A stretch of DNA of 64,000 nt from Diphasiastrum complanatum (GCA_029204225.1 CM055100.1:57288345-57352344), one strand, 5' to 3'. Counted from the stretch's first letter, positions 11,126-23,854 are shown. Notes: generated by a model not told the origin, from the letters alone. Made by a program: numbers and translations.

Positions 11126-12470
11126 GATATCGAATCAGCGCGCCTGGCAGACGATGGTTATGCTGCATTTGGATTGCGCGCGTCGAATCACTATTCCAGG
11201 AACAAAAATATTATCGAAATTTTCGAAACTATTGGACCCTATTTGCATGATCAAAGCTTGATTTGGAAGACTCTTCATACTGGCCAAAGTTATGCAGAAT
11301 CTATCGAATCAAGCTCTGATCATTCATATTCCGTCCAATATCGGATGAGCGCGCGAGAATACATACTCTAGTTTTCAAATGTTTTATATGCGCGTCAATT
11401 AGCTATCGGGTGAAAATCTGGCCTTTGGAATTTTCCAAAATTATAATTATTGGATATACAAAAGGTTTGATATTTAAAGCTAACGTTGTCAATTTCAGCA
11501 TTAAATGGTAGAAGTGTGATAGCATACTTTTGTAGCATTACTTGTAGATGTGACCATACTTTATTTGAAATTAATTCTGGTTTATTCGATATGGACTAAT
11601 CATTTTGATGACTGATGGATATTTAGTTTGATTTGATTGACAAGCCTCGGAGTAATCATCATCATTATCCGAGCCTTGAACATCCAAACCACCACGTTTG
11701 CAATCATTTCTGATTTTCTCTATATATACTGATCGACGACGCTGAAATTTTTTTGCTTATAGTTATTTGCATACATGCGATATCGATTCAGCGCGTTCGA
11801 AACCAACTTTCTTCAATCCGTTACTACTCGTGCACGCCCATCCGCTACCAACTAACAAATTTGTTGAGCTTAGGTATCGCTTCGACATGCCTGACCTAAG
11901 GTCTGATCCTGAAATCAACATTATCGCGTGCTGATTCGATACTACACATTAATGGCATGGACCAAGCAGACAACATGAGCTCATTCAGGTGGAATACCAA
12001 TTTCAGGTGCGGGTCAGGGAAATCCACGACCACCGCCTCGTCCACCACCACCTCCTCCTAGGCCAAGGGCCAGAAGAAGAGACCCACCTAGGCTCAAGGA
12101 TATTCGGAAGCTTCAGTAGACAAATAATCTGCTGATTCCCATAAACCAGCTTATCGATATTGAAGGGAGCAAAAACAATACTAGCAAAATACTCTAATTT
12201 GTCAGATGGATGTCACTGGCATTAAAAAAAATCCATAAGTTTGTCATCTGAGGCCATGGAGGAACTAGCCATATTGAACCCAATATCGGTTCAATGCGAC
12301 AGATAGATATCGGTAGAGGAATAAAGCAAAGTGTGCGTGCTGATCCGATATGGTAAGACCGAGAATGAAATTTTCTGAAAAGCACTCGTTAGAAGTGGCT
12401 GATATCGATTTAGCGTGCCTGAATGAATACAAGCATGCACAGTAAGGGATGGCACGCGTCGATTCAATAT
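11126..12470. repeat. dispersed palindromic modules, six copies
   Basis: Six modules of about 65-75 bp, each an inverted pair of about 18-bp arms. The left arm resembles GATATCGATTCAGCGCG and the right arm is its reverse complement in degenerate form (GTGCGTGCTGATCCGATATG). They lie at about 11126-11190, 11337-11411, 11779-11848, 11873-11942, 12281-12352 and 12401-12470. The arms always alternate left, right, with about 48-52 bp between arm starts, while the inner 25-30 bp differ completely between modules. Two further modules occur at 33.8 kb. The stretch has no convincing gene. The modules may be remnants of a small palindromic mobile element or a protein-binding array. Confidence 0.6.
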
Positions 12471-12793
12471 TGCGAGAAGGAAAAAAAACAAGAAGACTAG
12501 AGAGTTTAGAATAAAAGATCACAGAATCGAAATATGAAAAGTCGTGCCCATATTTATAGCCAATTTTTGTTGATCACAACCATACATTTGTCAAATAACA
12601 AATTGAGAAATACAGCCTATATTTATCCACCAATCAGAGTGAGACAAATTTGTACCTGCCAGTCGCGTCCCTCCACGCCAGCTCTATCTCTCTCTCACGC
12701 TGGCTAGCCAGCCTGCCCACCCTCTGCCCGCGCTCTCCCTCCCTATTTTCCAACTACCCCTCCCGCGCTCCCTCCCTCCCTCTGCTCGCTCTC

Positions 12794-12940
12794 TGCTCGC
12801 GTTGACTTGCCCTCACAGTTTATACAGGTTTTGGATAGTGCTGATTTGCAGCTCTCTCGCTCTTTGCTCTCCAACACTCTCTGCTCACACTCTGCTCGCG
12901 CTGACTTGCCCTCACAGCTTATGCAGGTTCTGGATATTTG
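12794..12940. repeat. short direct duplication
   Basis: CTCGCGTTGACTTGCCCTCA with the following CAGTTTATACAGGTTTTGGATA near 12795 recurs as CTCGCGCTGACTTGCCCTCA with CAGCTTATGCAGGTTCTGGATA near 12896, an imperfect duplication of about 100 bp in a CT-rich region. Confidence 0.65.
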
Positions 12941-12997
12941 TCTGATAGATCATATGCAAATTCTAGATATTTTTGTGACAGATTATATGCCTGCTTT

Positions 12998-13654
12998 GTA
13001 CTTCTGGATATTTTCCTTGAGTAGGATCTCTCTCTCTATTGTGCTGATTATTTGAAAGGCTCAAAGACGGGGAGTTGAGACCACAGCTGTGAGTATTTTC
13101 TTTTTTTGCCATTGCTCAATGGGAACACCATGATTGATGAATGTTGTTGGATAGTGAAGCCTTCAATCCTGCAATTGATGTTGCAGGCTTTGTACTTCTG
13201 CATATTATTATGAGTAGGATCTCTCTCTCCATTGTGGTGATTTTCTGAAAGGCTCCAAGACGGGGGGAGTCCATACCACAACTGTAAGTATTTTCTTTTC
13301 CTGCAATTGCTTAATGAGAACACCATGATTGATGCTCAATGTTGTTGGATAGTGAAGCCTTCAATCTGCGATTGATGTTGCAGGGTTTGTACTTCTGCAT
13401 TTTATTCTGAGTAGGATCTCTCTCTCCATTGTGGTGATTTTTTGAAAGGCTCAAAGACAGAGAGTCCAGACCATAGCCTTAAGTATTTTCTTTTCTTGTC
13501 ATTTCTCAATGAGAACACCATGATTCATGAATGTTGTTGGATAGTGAAGCCCTCCATCTCCAATTGATGTTACATTGTTTTTACGTATCTCTCTAAAAAG
13601 GTTTTGATATATAGGATGAGAACACCATGATTCATGGATGTTGTTGGATAGTGA
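12998..13654. repeat. tandem repeat, about 195-bp unit, 3.3 copies
   Basis: Units begin with GTACTTCTG at 12998, 13192 and 13389. Each contains GAGTAGGATCTCTCTCTC, TGAAAGGCTC, AAGTATTTTCTTTT, GAACACCATGATT and TGTTGTTGGATAGTGAAGCC. A truncated fourth copy covers 13614-13654. It lies directly upstream of the Helitron coding region and may be part of the 5' flank of that element. Confidence 0.85.
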
Positions 13655-13693
13655 TTATGATAGTGTCATGTTGAATTTACAGGATGATGATAG

Positions 13694-15020
13694 TTGGTCG
13701 TGAATAACTTGTTTGGAAGGTCTGACCAACAAGCAAGAACCTCAGAGTTTGTGCAAAACAATGTTTCATACAAAACTCCAGAAAATGAAAGTAGATCTGC
13801 TAGGAGGAAGAGATTGGCCCGTAGGAGACGAGCCAAGGCCAGGGCTCTGTCAGTATGTAGTGTACGGAGTGCATATGTGTCCCGATCCCTACATGGAGAT
13901 GTTGCATTAAGTTCAGACATCAATGTAGGACCACTAAGAAGTGTTGCAATAGAGCATATCAGGAGTAGTGAAACAGGTGCGACTCCACATAGTGAAGATC
14001 CATTGGCATTAGATGTCATTGTGCGATCGCCTCATCTTCTCGCCGTCAACCGTTTAGGAAGTAGTGAATTGTCATCGGAGTGTAGGAGTCCCTCAATGGA
14101 CTTTACAGTTATTGATTATGTGCGGAGTCACCCATCTTATAGGTCGTCTGGGGTAGAGATAGAACAGGAGAGAAATAGCAGATTGGCACGTAATAGACAA
14201 TGGACGAGTGGGAGTCTCTCTCGGTCTACAATTTTTCGAGACGACATCATACAGTTAGTTACCCTCGAACATGTCCATACCAATTCTTTATATATGACTC
14301 CAGAAGTGAACATTTGTATAAGTATGTCTACAGAGGGCCTGATATGATAATTGCACAGGCCATAGAAGAGAACACAAATGCCTTGCATGCGATCAACGAG
14401 ATTGAGCAATTTCTGAATGCAAGATACTTCTCTGCCAGTGAGTATGCATGGCATCTATTTAGTTACTTGATGGGCATGCATAAACCAGTTGTCGTTCGTT
14501 TGGGTGTACATCTTCTTGGTCAAAATGTGATGTTCTTTATTGACAATGACGATTTGGAAAATGTTGTCGGAAGGGGAGGATAATCCACATTGACCAAGTT
14601 TCCTCAACTGAATGCGAGTGGCAACGACGAAGCAAAGACATTGCTTTACCAAGACTTGCCAAGCACTTTTGTGTTTAGAAATTATTCACGTCAGTGGGTT
14701 CGTAGAAAGAACACCCCAAGGATGCCGACCAACGGACGAATGTATTTTGTACATCCTTCAGAAGGTGAACATTTTTTTTTTAGACTTCTTTTGGTAAATG
14801 TCAGAGGCGCATCAAGTTTTGAGGATTTGCGGTCTGTAGATGGTGAGATACTGCCAACATTTAGAGACGTGTGCAGAAGAAAATTACTTATCAACGATAC
14901 CACTGAGTGATTGCTTGAAAGAAACTGTTGCAGGGGAACTGCATCACAACTTTGGCTTATGTTTGCAACTATATTGTTGACGTGTGCTCCTACTTCTCCT
15001 TTGGAACTTTGGAACAACAT
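13694..15020 (+). pseudogene. Helitron RepHel, 5' part (broken)
   Basis: The frame from 13694 starts with an Arg-rich segment (ARRKRLARRRRAKAR) like the basic start of plant Helitron proteins. After a large internal deletion of most of the Rep domain, the frame at 14200-14583 carries the second Rep tyrosine motif at 14311 (HLYKYVYRGPD; the first of the two Tyr is His here), then ASEYAWHLF and VVRLGVHL. The 14590-14910 frame holds the region leading to the helicase (LLYQDLPSTFVF, GRMYFVHPSEGEHFF, RGASSFEDLRSVDG, PTFRDVC). The last readable block is PTSPLELWNN at 15018, where a 6-kb insertion interrupts it in mid-codon. The normal protein nicks and unwinds DNA for rolling-circle transposition. 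This copy is dead: deleted Rep domain, a stop at 14581 and frameshifts. Confidence 0.8.
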
Positions 15021-17174
15021 TGTTGGGGGTATTCCCAAACATGAGAAAATAAATAAATTCAATAATAATGTGTTGCGAGGGCATGGCTTCCTGCGCGTAT
15101 AAGTCCATGGCTCAATGAGCACGCAAGCTAAATTTAAATAGAAATAATAGACTTGGGCCCTTTGTAATTAAAATAGAACTTGAGGCCCAAAGTCATTTTT
15201 AAACTTAGAGTTTACTTTTTTTTGAGTTGGGTCCAATTTTGGACTCACACGATTTCTAATGTACTTTTTGTGGACCCTTGGATCAAGTTGGGTCCAAGAT
15301 GAATGGATAGGATCAATGTGAATATTAGCCAATAGGATTTTGGGACAAGGGCCTTCCCCAATTATAAAAGGCACCATTTGTAGTCTATTTTCATGTTTAA
15401 TAGAGAGGAGGAGACTGAAAGATTATAAAACGACCCCCAAATAGACTGCCAATCTAAGGAAATGCTAACGGAAGTCGATCTATACCACAATTATAGCTCA
15501 AGCTCCATTGGGTATGGAGTCGAAAATAAGGTTGTTCATGATCACAGGCACTTTCAATGGCAATCGGCAAGGCAGATTTCTAACGGTCAACAGGGAATTT
15601 TCATATATAGCCTATGAACTCTGAAATGGACAAGAACCATTTCACTATAAAAAGCCATACTTCTACTTATCAGCCCTCACCAAATATGTTAAAGTAGCAA
15701 GAAAATACTATAGACGCTAAACTCCATTTTGGATGCAGCAAACAGTCAAACCGGCTCCACTCCTCAATTGGGCTATGGAGTCAACTTGTGAGCAAGAGTC
15801 TAACAATGGTTTAGAGTAGAACAACACTATATTCACTTGCACAGAGATTCAGCAAGAACTTAACAAGTGTTTGTGGCTAATATGGCTAATTGACAAGGAA
15901 ACCTTTACTAGTGACAACACTCACATTCAGAGGCTTCATAGCTTGACGGGTGCTTAGGCAACAAGACAGTTCTCCTTGTGATCATAATCTTCCAAGAGAA
16001 GGAAATGGAATGAGACACAACTCATCGCTTGCAAGCGATTGACAAAGCTTCAGCTCTTAGGCCTTAGGGAGACTTAAAGAGCTTCCGTTCAGGGCTTATA
16101 GAAAACTACAAATAATACCTTCAAGAAAGGTAAGCATATCTTCAAAGGCAATATCTTCCATTACACTTTACGTTGGAGATACAAGCTTGTAAAAGTGAAT
16201 GGAACAGAGATTCATAATGACACAAACTAGGTATGCCTCATTGACCCCTCAAATGACTTGTGGAATAATTCACACTGCGGATTACGGTGCTTCTTTAGGG
16301 TTTTTGATACGGTTCTTCTGAACACAACAATGGGTAGACCTTTCACACAGGCCCTTCAGTCATAAATCCGTCACTCAGAGCAGGCTGATGTTTCTAGTAC
16401 TGACAGTCGTTCAAAGCAGCCATCAACGACTTCCAGGACTTGTCTTCAAGGTGGATTTCAAGAAGAAGTAGGACTAGTGATAGACTTAACTCTTTTGAGA
16501 ACGCTGGTATTCTGAGAAAAAATGGCCTCAATCAAGCATTTTGTTTCTCAGGGGAGCAATAAATTGACCCAAACCCAAAGTTTGGGTTCGAAGGTCGTAG
16601 CACAAACCAGGACACCAAGTGTTCCTAATTAGCGATATACAGGTCTAGTAATCAGTGACTAATGGGCAAGCTTTTTGGCACATAGATTTTGAATGCCCTC
16701 TGATCAATGAGATTCCTGTAAATAAGGCAACAAAATCTTCTACAAATCGAAAGCAAACAAATCTCTTAGTTAAGCAGGTTTCAAGAATCCAAGAATCTTT
16801 GTCACAGCAATAAACAAAGCATAAGTATGACTCCTTCTTGGATAACAAACAATCTTAAACAAATCTCAGAACCTTGTAAGTGAAACGAAAAAGCTTTCCA
16901 CAATTGCAAGCCCTGCAGACACAAGATTAGTAACAACAATATACAAGATTAATCCCAAGGCAATCTACACCAATCCAAGGTTTGCAACCACTGGGTTAGA
17001 GACAACAAAAGATAACACCAAATCTGATCCAACAAAAGAAATGGTGATAACACAGTGCTAGAGATCAAAGCAGTGAATCAATAGCAATGAAATATAAGCA
17101 GTTTACAACAAAGACCAACAAAGAAGTTAGAGTGGAAGGCACTAGGCAAATCAGCCTCTTCTCCTTTCCTCCTC

Positions 17175-17490
17175 TGAAGCGCAGACATCCCAAAGGGAGC
17201 CGGGAACCACGACTTAGCTTCCCAGCCTTCAACTCTTGCCATCCAAACCCACTTGACATACAAGCAGCCAACTTGCCAACAACGATCAGACTTAACCAAC
17301 TTGAAGTTCTGAAAACCAACATTCAGATCCAACCTGGTGCCATGCCAGATTGGGGGTCCCGATGTGGGTGACTTCCCTCCAAGCAAGTCGCCCGACATAC
17401 ATCAAACTTAACCAACTCGAAGCTTCGTTACAAACATTCCAAGCAAGCGGTCTGACTTACATCAGACTTAACCAACTGAAAGCTTCGTCA
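17175..17490 (-). repeat. LTR-like direct repeat, left copy
   Basis: Matches 20722-21037 over 316 bp with about 14 differences counted by eye (about 95-96% identity). Begins TGAAGCGCAGACATCC. Beyond 17490 the two copies diverge, so this copy either lost its terminal 45 bp or was joined to other sequence by recombination. Confidence 0.8.
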
Positions 17491-18041
17491 CGTTCGCTAG
17501 AAGCCAACCTGGCGCCACGCCAGACTGGACAGCCATAAACAGGTAACTTCCACCCAAGCAAGCCATCCAACTCAGCCGACAGGTTAGAGCCCGTTCCCCA
17601 AGAGCAAAACCCATTCACGTTCATGCAAGGAACACTCAGAACCACAAGCCGCGACAGATATGGAGACAACTAGTTCCTGGACCAAATGGTCCCGATAGCA
17701 TACCACTGGCGCCACGGACCGAATGGTCCTGACGGCATACCACTGGCGTCCCGGGATACGAACTATGTGCCAATTTAAAAATTTTGAAGCGGCCTTATAA
17801 CTGGCGCTTTTACCGAACACTGAAACCCAGAAGGTAATCAGAGTCAGTTTGAGGAAAATCCCACTTTATTGATAAATCTGAGAAGGTTACATTTCAAGTG
17901 TATGACCGACCCTAGTCTCCGGGGCGCTAGCATGCCAAGGCGAGAGCCATGACAACATTCCAGCAAGGGAGGCTGAGACTTGGTTGGAGCTCGCCCTTAG
18001 TCGCAACTCGCACTCCTCTATAGTATTGGTGGGATTCGGCA

Positions 18042-18057
18042 CCCCCCCCCCCCCCCC
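18042..18057 (+). repeat. poly-C run, 16 bp
   Basis: Sixteen C residues within the non-autonomous retroelement. Long G/C homopolymers recur in this window (compare 7206). Confidence 0.85.
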
Positions 18058-20706
18058 TCATACCAAGCACTCTACCCAGGCTGGTAAAGCACATTTTTCT
18101 CTCTCTAGGATTTTCTCTTTCTAGAAAGTCATTCTCTCTCTAGATTTTATTGATCCCTAGGCTTCCTTTAATCATGCCTAGATTGTGTGAGGTGATTGCA
18201 CATCGATCTGAGCTCTCTGGACTTCGCTAGAACCGATCAAAGATTTTCAGCCATAGGAACTTGGCGTCGGCTAGATTCTGATCACAGTGGCGCCAGCGCC
18301 GAGAGCAGCAGGGGCACTGCTGGCGCCGGGGACAATGTTGGCGCCAATAGCGCCGGAAGTAAAGCATATGAAGATAGTTTTACAACATCCACCCCACCTT
18401 TATAAAATCTGATGTCCTCATCAGATGTCAGATTAAAGTAAAGGTGTCTCCCAATTAAAATAACTATACATTTAAGCTACTTGGCACAGTACTCAATTTA
18501 CTGGCCACTTTTTATTAACATTGAAGCTGGCACGCCACAAGTCGGAGGCTCAACTCTTTGTGCTGAAAAATTACATAACTTGAAAATATCTCTTTGTCTG
18601 GGAAAAGCGTAGATTTGATATCGATTTCGTAAAACCCAAGAACCTTATTAACTGGTGACAGAGGCCTTTCTTTGAAATGTTCGTCCCTGTCGCTTCTGAC
18701 TTTCGACTTTGGAACTCCTTTGAGCTCTTGATTTGTCCTTGATGCTCTTTGTGTTGAGCTCCCTGAGCTCCAGATTTGATCAGTTCTGCACAGGTATCAA
18801 GGCTCCTTGAGCCAAAGGATTTATAGTTTGATTGTCCACTTTATGGTCCACTCTGTGCCTTGTTGCTTCTGCACCTTGATTTCTCTCCTTGTCCCAACCT
18901 GATCTTGATACTTTTCCATCTTGGCTCTTTAAGGTAGGCAAAGATTGAGTACTCCGCAATGTACCTCTCACTTAGCTTGAAGTAGCTCTTTGAATCGGCC
19001 CAAATGTAACCATTGACCTCGTGGAAAGCCAAAGGGTCGCACCAGTTTGATCCGCATACAAACTATCTCTTTGCGTTTGTTTGAAGTACCATGTCTGTCG
19101 CGCAAAACTTGACTTTCACAATTCCATCACTAGTTAGTTGCCTCACAGTCAAAACAAGAAGTGTACATCGAGCTTGGCTTCAAGTAGCTCTCTTTGAATC
19201 AGACACATGCACCAAGAGTTTGCACTAGTCCGATCTCAACGTGAATTGTCCCTTAGCGTCCGTTCGAAATACCAAGTCTCTCATGCAAGACTCAACTTTC
19301 ACAGTTCCTTCATTGATCAGCTTCCTTACACGTAACACAAGCCAACATACTCATATGTTTCCTTATCATTGCTAGTCTAGAGAAAGCCTATAACAAGCTT
19401 TCCTTTCCACAACAAAAATTTGTCAACTTATTAGGTCCAAAGTTCGCCAGTCCTCGTGTGAGTATGGCTAGGTCACATTGAATTTGCCCCTGTTTTGATC
19501 AACTTTCATTCAAAATCTGCCCTAAGAGAGGTGTGTGTGATAGTCCCCCTCCACTTATAAAATCAGCTGATCGAACTTAGAGTAGAGTTCTTCAGACAAA
19601 AAGCCTTTCCAACACTTTGCTTCCCATCTACTAGGATTATGGCTCAATCCAACTTGTTGCCAATCTCTGAAGAGGATTCTAGTCTTTCCCCTTTGAGGAA
19701 AAACTCAACTGATACTGGATATCACCCATGCTCAGTGAGTTTCAGTTCCGAAGGTGGCCGTCCCAAATTGAAGACCAACTGCTCCATAGAAGATCTCCCC
19801 TGAAATTGCCCTTTTCAACTTTTGACTTCCTGCTTGCATCTTGGTGGGCGTTGTCGCAAATTAAACTAATCCAAAAAACAGGCTAGCCATCCATCCTTTG
19901 CAAACATTGAGTCATTTCGTTGTCGTTCACGTGCGAGTACTTGAACTGCAAATGCGCCCCATAGATTATGTAGTCCTCTTTGTTTGATGGTATCAGCCTT
20001 CAAAAGAAAGGTTCCTTCTCGAGCCATCAACTCCTTGTATCACAAGCAATCATGCAAACCAGGCAAATCACGAGTACTAAGACTCACCACGAATACATAA
20101 AAGTAAGACACTCAGGCAGGTTTACTAACAAGTAACAAAGACAAGGTCCCCCTTTGAGATGGTCCTGCCAACGGACCTTTGCCTGGCCGCGCCCATACAA
20201 ATCGATCACAGAATGAGCCCACATAGGACACCCCTCCAACTATCTGTGCATTCACCATTAAGCAGCACATTGCCTCAGTCACGTCCCACCACTTTTTGGT
20301 CGATAGCCCTTATAGCTAAACGATCGGCAGCTATCCCACACGAGCAGCTAACCACCCGTGCTTTATACCTGAATTCGAGCAGCATCTCTGTATCAATGAT
20401 TAACCCGTACAATTCGAATATGTCGTCTCGCACCCCACAAGGTATAGACCGTGCTTTCACCTACCTAGGTAGCACTTTGCCTCATCCGTCCTACGTGCAG
20501 ACAGTGTCAGGCCCGAACCGCGAGAACTGACCGTGCTTACAACTCAAGGGCAGCACCTTGACTCATCAAGTCTCCCGTTCTGTCGACCACCTTGACTGTG
20601 GACGCACCCGTGCTTACACTGTGGGCAACACCTTGCACAACAGTTGTCTTGATGAACCCCAAACAGTGGCCATTTCCGTGAGATCCGCATAGCTGACCGG
20701 CCAGTC

Positions 20707-20719
20707 GGCTCTGATACCA
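20707..20719 (-). promoter_or_regulatory. primer-binding site, tRNA-Met type
   Basis: Reads TGGTATCAGAGCC on the minus strand, the standard Copia-type primer site complementary to the 3' end of initiator tRNA-Met. It sits 2 nt after the LTR end ...CTACA, showing that the retroelement points to the minus strand and that 20722-21082 is its 5' LTR. Confidence 0.8.
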
Positions 20720-20721
20720 CA

Positions 20722-21082
20722 TGTAGCGCAGGCATCCCAAAGGGAGCCGGGAACCACGACTTAGCTTCCCAGCCTTCAACTCTTGCCATCCAAACCCACT
20801 TGACATACAAGCAGCCAACTCGCCAACAACGATCAGATCTAACCAACTTGAAGTTCCGAAACCCAACATTCAGATCCAACCTGGCACCATGCCAGATCGG
20901 GGGTCCCGATGTGGGTGACTTCCCTCCAAGCAAGCCGCCCGACATACATCAAACTTAACAAACTCAAAGCTTCGTTACAAACAATCCAAGCAAGCGGTCT
21001 GACTTACATCAGACTTAACCAACTGAAAGCTTCGTCACGACTGGTGGGACGGCTACTACGACGAGAGAACTTCGACCCTACA
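20722..21082 (-). repeat. 5' LTR of the inserted element (361 bp)
   Basis: Starts TGTAGCGCAGG and ends TTCGACCCTACA, giving TGTAG...CTACA inverted ends typical of an LTR. It is bounded on one side by the primer site and on the other by the AACAT target duplication. The first 316 bp are shared with the copy at 17175. Confidence 0.75.
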
Positions 21083-22645
21083 AACATTGAAGGGCACTTG
21101 GTTTGTGAATTTGAGGATGTTGTTGGTGGTGACATTAGCCAAGTTCTTATTGATAGAGCTCTTCGTGATGTGGAACAACATATGCAAGCAGTTGAAAAAT
21201 CTCTATCAAATTATGGGTTTGTTCTACCTAATATCGACATAGAGTATTCGTTCCTATTTCGAGAAGAAACATTTTTGGGTGAAAATATGGAGCAGGTTGA
21301 GATAGACAAAAACCGTTTGAATGGTGATCAATGAGGTATTTTTGATCGCGTTGTTTATGGACATGTTAAGTGGTGTTAGGCTTCGTCGATGGTCCTAGAG
21401 AAACTGGAAAAACATTTTACTACAATGTATTGTTATCTTATGTTTGTGCGAAAGGATGAATAGCTTTAGCAGTAGCATCATTCGACATTGCAGCATTGTT
21501 GATGAAGGGTGTAGGACCGCACATTCCAGGATCAAAATACCTCCAAATGACATGCATGAAACATCAACATGCAATATATGAAACAATCTGAGCTGGGAAG
21601 ACTCATAATGGCATGTCGACTAATTGTGTGGGATGAAGTTCCAATGATGCATAGACATGCATTGGAGTGAGTGGATAGAACTTTACAGGATATCAAAACA
21701 AATGACATGTTGTTTGGTGGGATACCAACTATACTAGGAGGAGATTTTCACCAAATACTTCCCGTGGTACATCGCGAGAATCGATTGCAAATAGTAAGTG
21801 CATCATTAAAATGTTTTTTTCTTTGGAAGGAAATTGGACTCTTTCTCCGATGACACAGGAGATGAACAGAATGATTTTGCTAGCTATCTGTTACGAATTG
21901 GAGATGGCCAACATTCTTACATCATAACATTGAGGCAATATCTCTTCCAGGAACAATGTGTATACGATTACAAAGTTTGGATGATTTTTCAAACATATGT
22001 GATAACTACAGAAACACTACGTTTTGGAGGAGTAGAGCAATATTGACATCATTAAATGATGATGTCAATGAGGTTAACATGCATGTGACTGACATTTTTC
22101 TTGGCACATCATGCACTTACTATAGCGCTGATAGTGTGGTTGATGGTAATAATGCCGATATTTATCCTGTTGAGTTTCTAAACACGTTGCAACCTGGTGG
22201 ATGTCCCCCACACAGGTTGGTCTTGAAAATCGGGATGATAGTCATGCTATTGCGATCCAAATCATTTCACCAGGGGCTTTCTAATGGAACGAGGCTCATT
22301 ATATGCAGAATGGGTGCAAAAGTTATTGAGGCTAAAATTGTTAGTGGTGCAAAAATAGGTGCAAGAGTTTTCATTCCGCGCATTCCTTTGGTTCCAACTA
22401 ATTCAAATTTGCCTTTTGAATTTCAGCAAATGCAATTCCCCATCAGACCAACGTTCTCCATGACTATAAACAAAGCTCAGGGCCAAATAATGGAGTTTGT
22501 TGGATTGTATTTGGCTAGACCGGTGTTTAGGAATTGTATTTGCCTAGATGGACAACTATATGTCGCCCTATCAAGCGTGCAAAGTTCAATGAGCATACAA
22601 GTGTTGATAAAAGATGACGATGGATGCTGGCAAGATGAATTATGA
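21083..22645 (+). pseudogene. Helitron RepHel, 3' helicase part (broken)
   Basis: Continues the Helitron interrupted at 15020. The order is GHLVCEFEDVV and RALRDVEQHMQ at 21090-21250, a damaged Walker A at about 21379 (GFVDGPRETGKT, where GPGGTGKT is expected), Walker B GGDFHQILPV at about 21740, then the C-terminal Pif1-type block at 21956-22645 with LTSLNDDVNEVN, RLVLKIGMIVMLLR, FSMTINKAQGQ and GQLYVALSSVQS. These are motifs of the 5'-3' SF1B helicase of Helitrons. Several frameshifts (about 21345, 21455-21640, 21830-21960) and stops separate the blocks, so it is non-functional. The matching 3' terminus is probably the hairpin-CTAG end at 23693-23720. Confidence 0.85.
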
Positions 22646-22819
22646 GTCTCCACGTACACACAAATATTGTGTACACGGAAGTGTTGTGAACAAAATATAA
22701 TCTTTGTACATGGTCAAGAATCAAATGGAGCTGACATTATTGTCAAATTGTATCTATCTTATAAATAACACTTTGATCAGGGATTTGAGAACACGTGCAA
22801 TGCCTTTTATTCTAAGTTG

Positions 22820-23429
<610 letters not shown>

Positions 23430-23462
<33 letters not shown>
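23430..23462. repeat. (GA)n microsatellite
   Basis: About 16 GA units directly after the TA tract. Confidence 0.95.
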
Positions 23463-23465
<3 letters not shown>

Positions 23466-23692
23466 GAAGAACGGTTTCCATTTGCCAATACGATCTGCCC
23501 ACATAAACGATCGCCCATCCAAATCATCAGCCACTTGCCAAAACCGTCGGTCAATACCCCCACCGTTGGCCACCTATCAACCATCGGCCGCCACATATAT
23601 TGGTCGAAAGCCAATATTGTCCGTAACCAATATTGGTCGGTGTAAAGATACAACACATTCGACTTCATTCGTCATCACCCAAATTGTAGGTC

Positions 23693-23720
23693 GCCCGTCA
23701 ATGACGGGCATACCCACTAG
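23693..23720 (+). mobile_element. Helitron 3' terminus (plus strand)
   Basis: Perfect hairpin GCCCGTCAATGACGGGC at 23693-23709, a 7-nt spacer, then CTAG at 23717-23720 followed by T and a (TG)n tract. This is the diagnostic Helitron 3' end. It lies about 1.05 kb downstream of the plus-strand helicase remnant and in the same orientation, so it is the likely end of that element. Confidence 0.8.
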
Positions 23721-23748
23721 TGTGTGTGTGTGTGTGTGAGTGTGTGTA
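23720..23748. repeat. (TG)n microsatellite between two Helitron ends
   Basis: About 13 TG units with one interruption, filling the gap between two convergent Helitron 3' termini. Confidence 0.9.
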
Positions 23749-23750
23749 TT

Positions 23751-23779
23751 CTAGTTGTGAGTGCCCGTCTTTGACGGGC
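23751..23779 (-). mobile_element. Helitron 3' terminus (minus strand)
   Basis: On the minus strand: hairpin GCCCGTCAAAGACGGGC (23779-23763), 8 nt, CTAG (23754-23751). It faces the plus-strand terminus at 23720 across about 30 bp of TG repeat. It is probably the end of the minus-strand Helitron whose Rep-like remnant lies at 25515-24982. Confidence 0.75.
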
Positions 23780-23854
23780 AATGGCGGCCGATCTAGTGAT
23801 GGCCGATGATTTGGAAATTGAGTATCTTTGGACTCTGGACTCGGAGGACAGTGT

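Larger units (their letters stand above)
15016..21087. mobile_element. 6.06-kb TG...CA retroelement insertion (15021-21082) with 5-bp target duplication
   Basis: The inserted DNA starts TGTTGGGGGT at 15021 and ends CCCTACA at 21082. AACAT flanks it on both sides (15016-15020 and 21083-21087). Removing the insert and one AACAT joins AAC AT to T GAA and restores the Helitron reading frame (LELWNN then IEGHLVCEF), so the ends are well supported. Inside are a 316-bp direct repeat (17175 and 20722), a tRNA-Met-type primer site on the minus strand at 20707-20719 and no recognisable gag or pol. The left 2.1 kb (15021-17174) does not match the right end, so the insert is probably nested or recombinant: a non-autonomous LTR element with one altered end. 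Confidence 0.75.

Noticed and set aside
13666-14019. 117-codon minus-strand frame
   Set aside because: Shadow of the Arg-rich plus-strand Helitron start; composition is that of an antisense reading.
15021-15460. Stand-alone LTR beginning TGTTGGGGGT
   Set aside because: Start looks LTR-like but no second copy, end or primer site was found; recorded only as the left edge of the 6-kb insertion.
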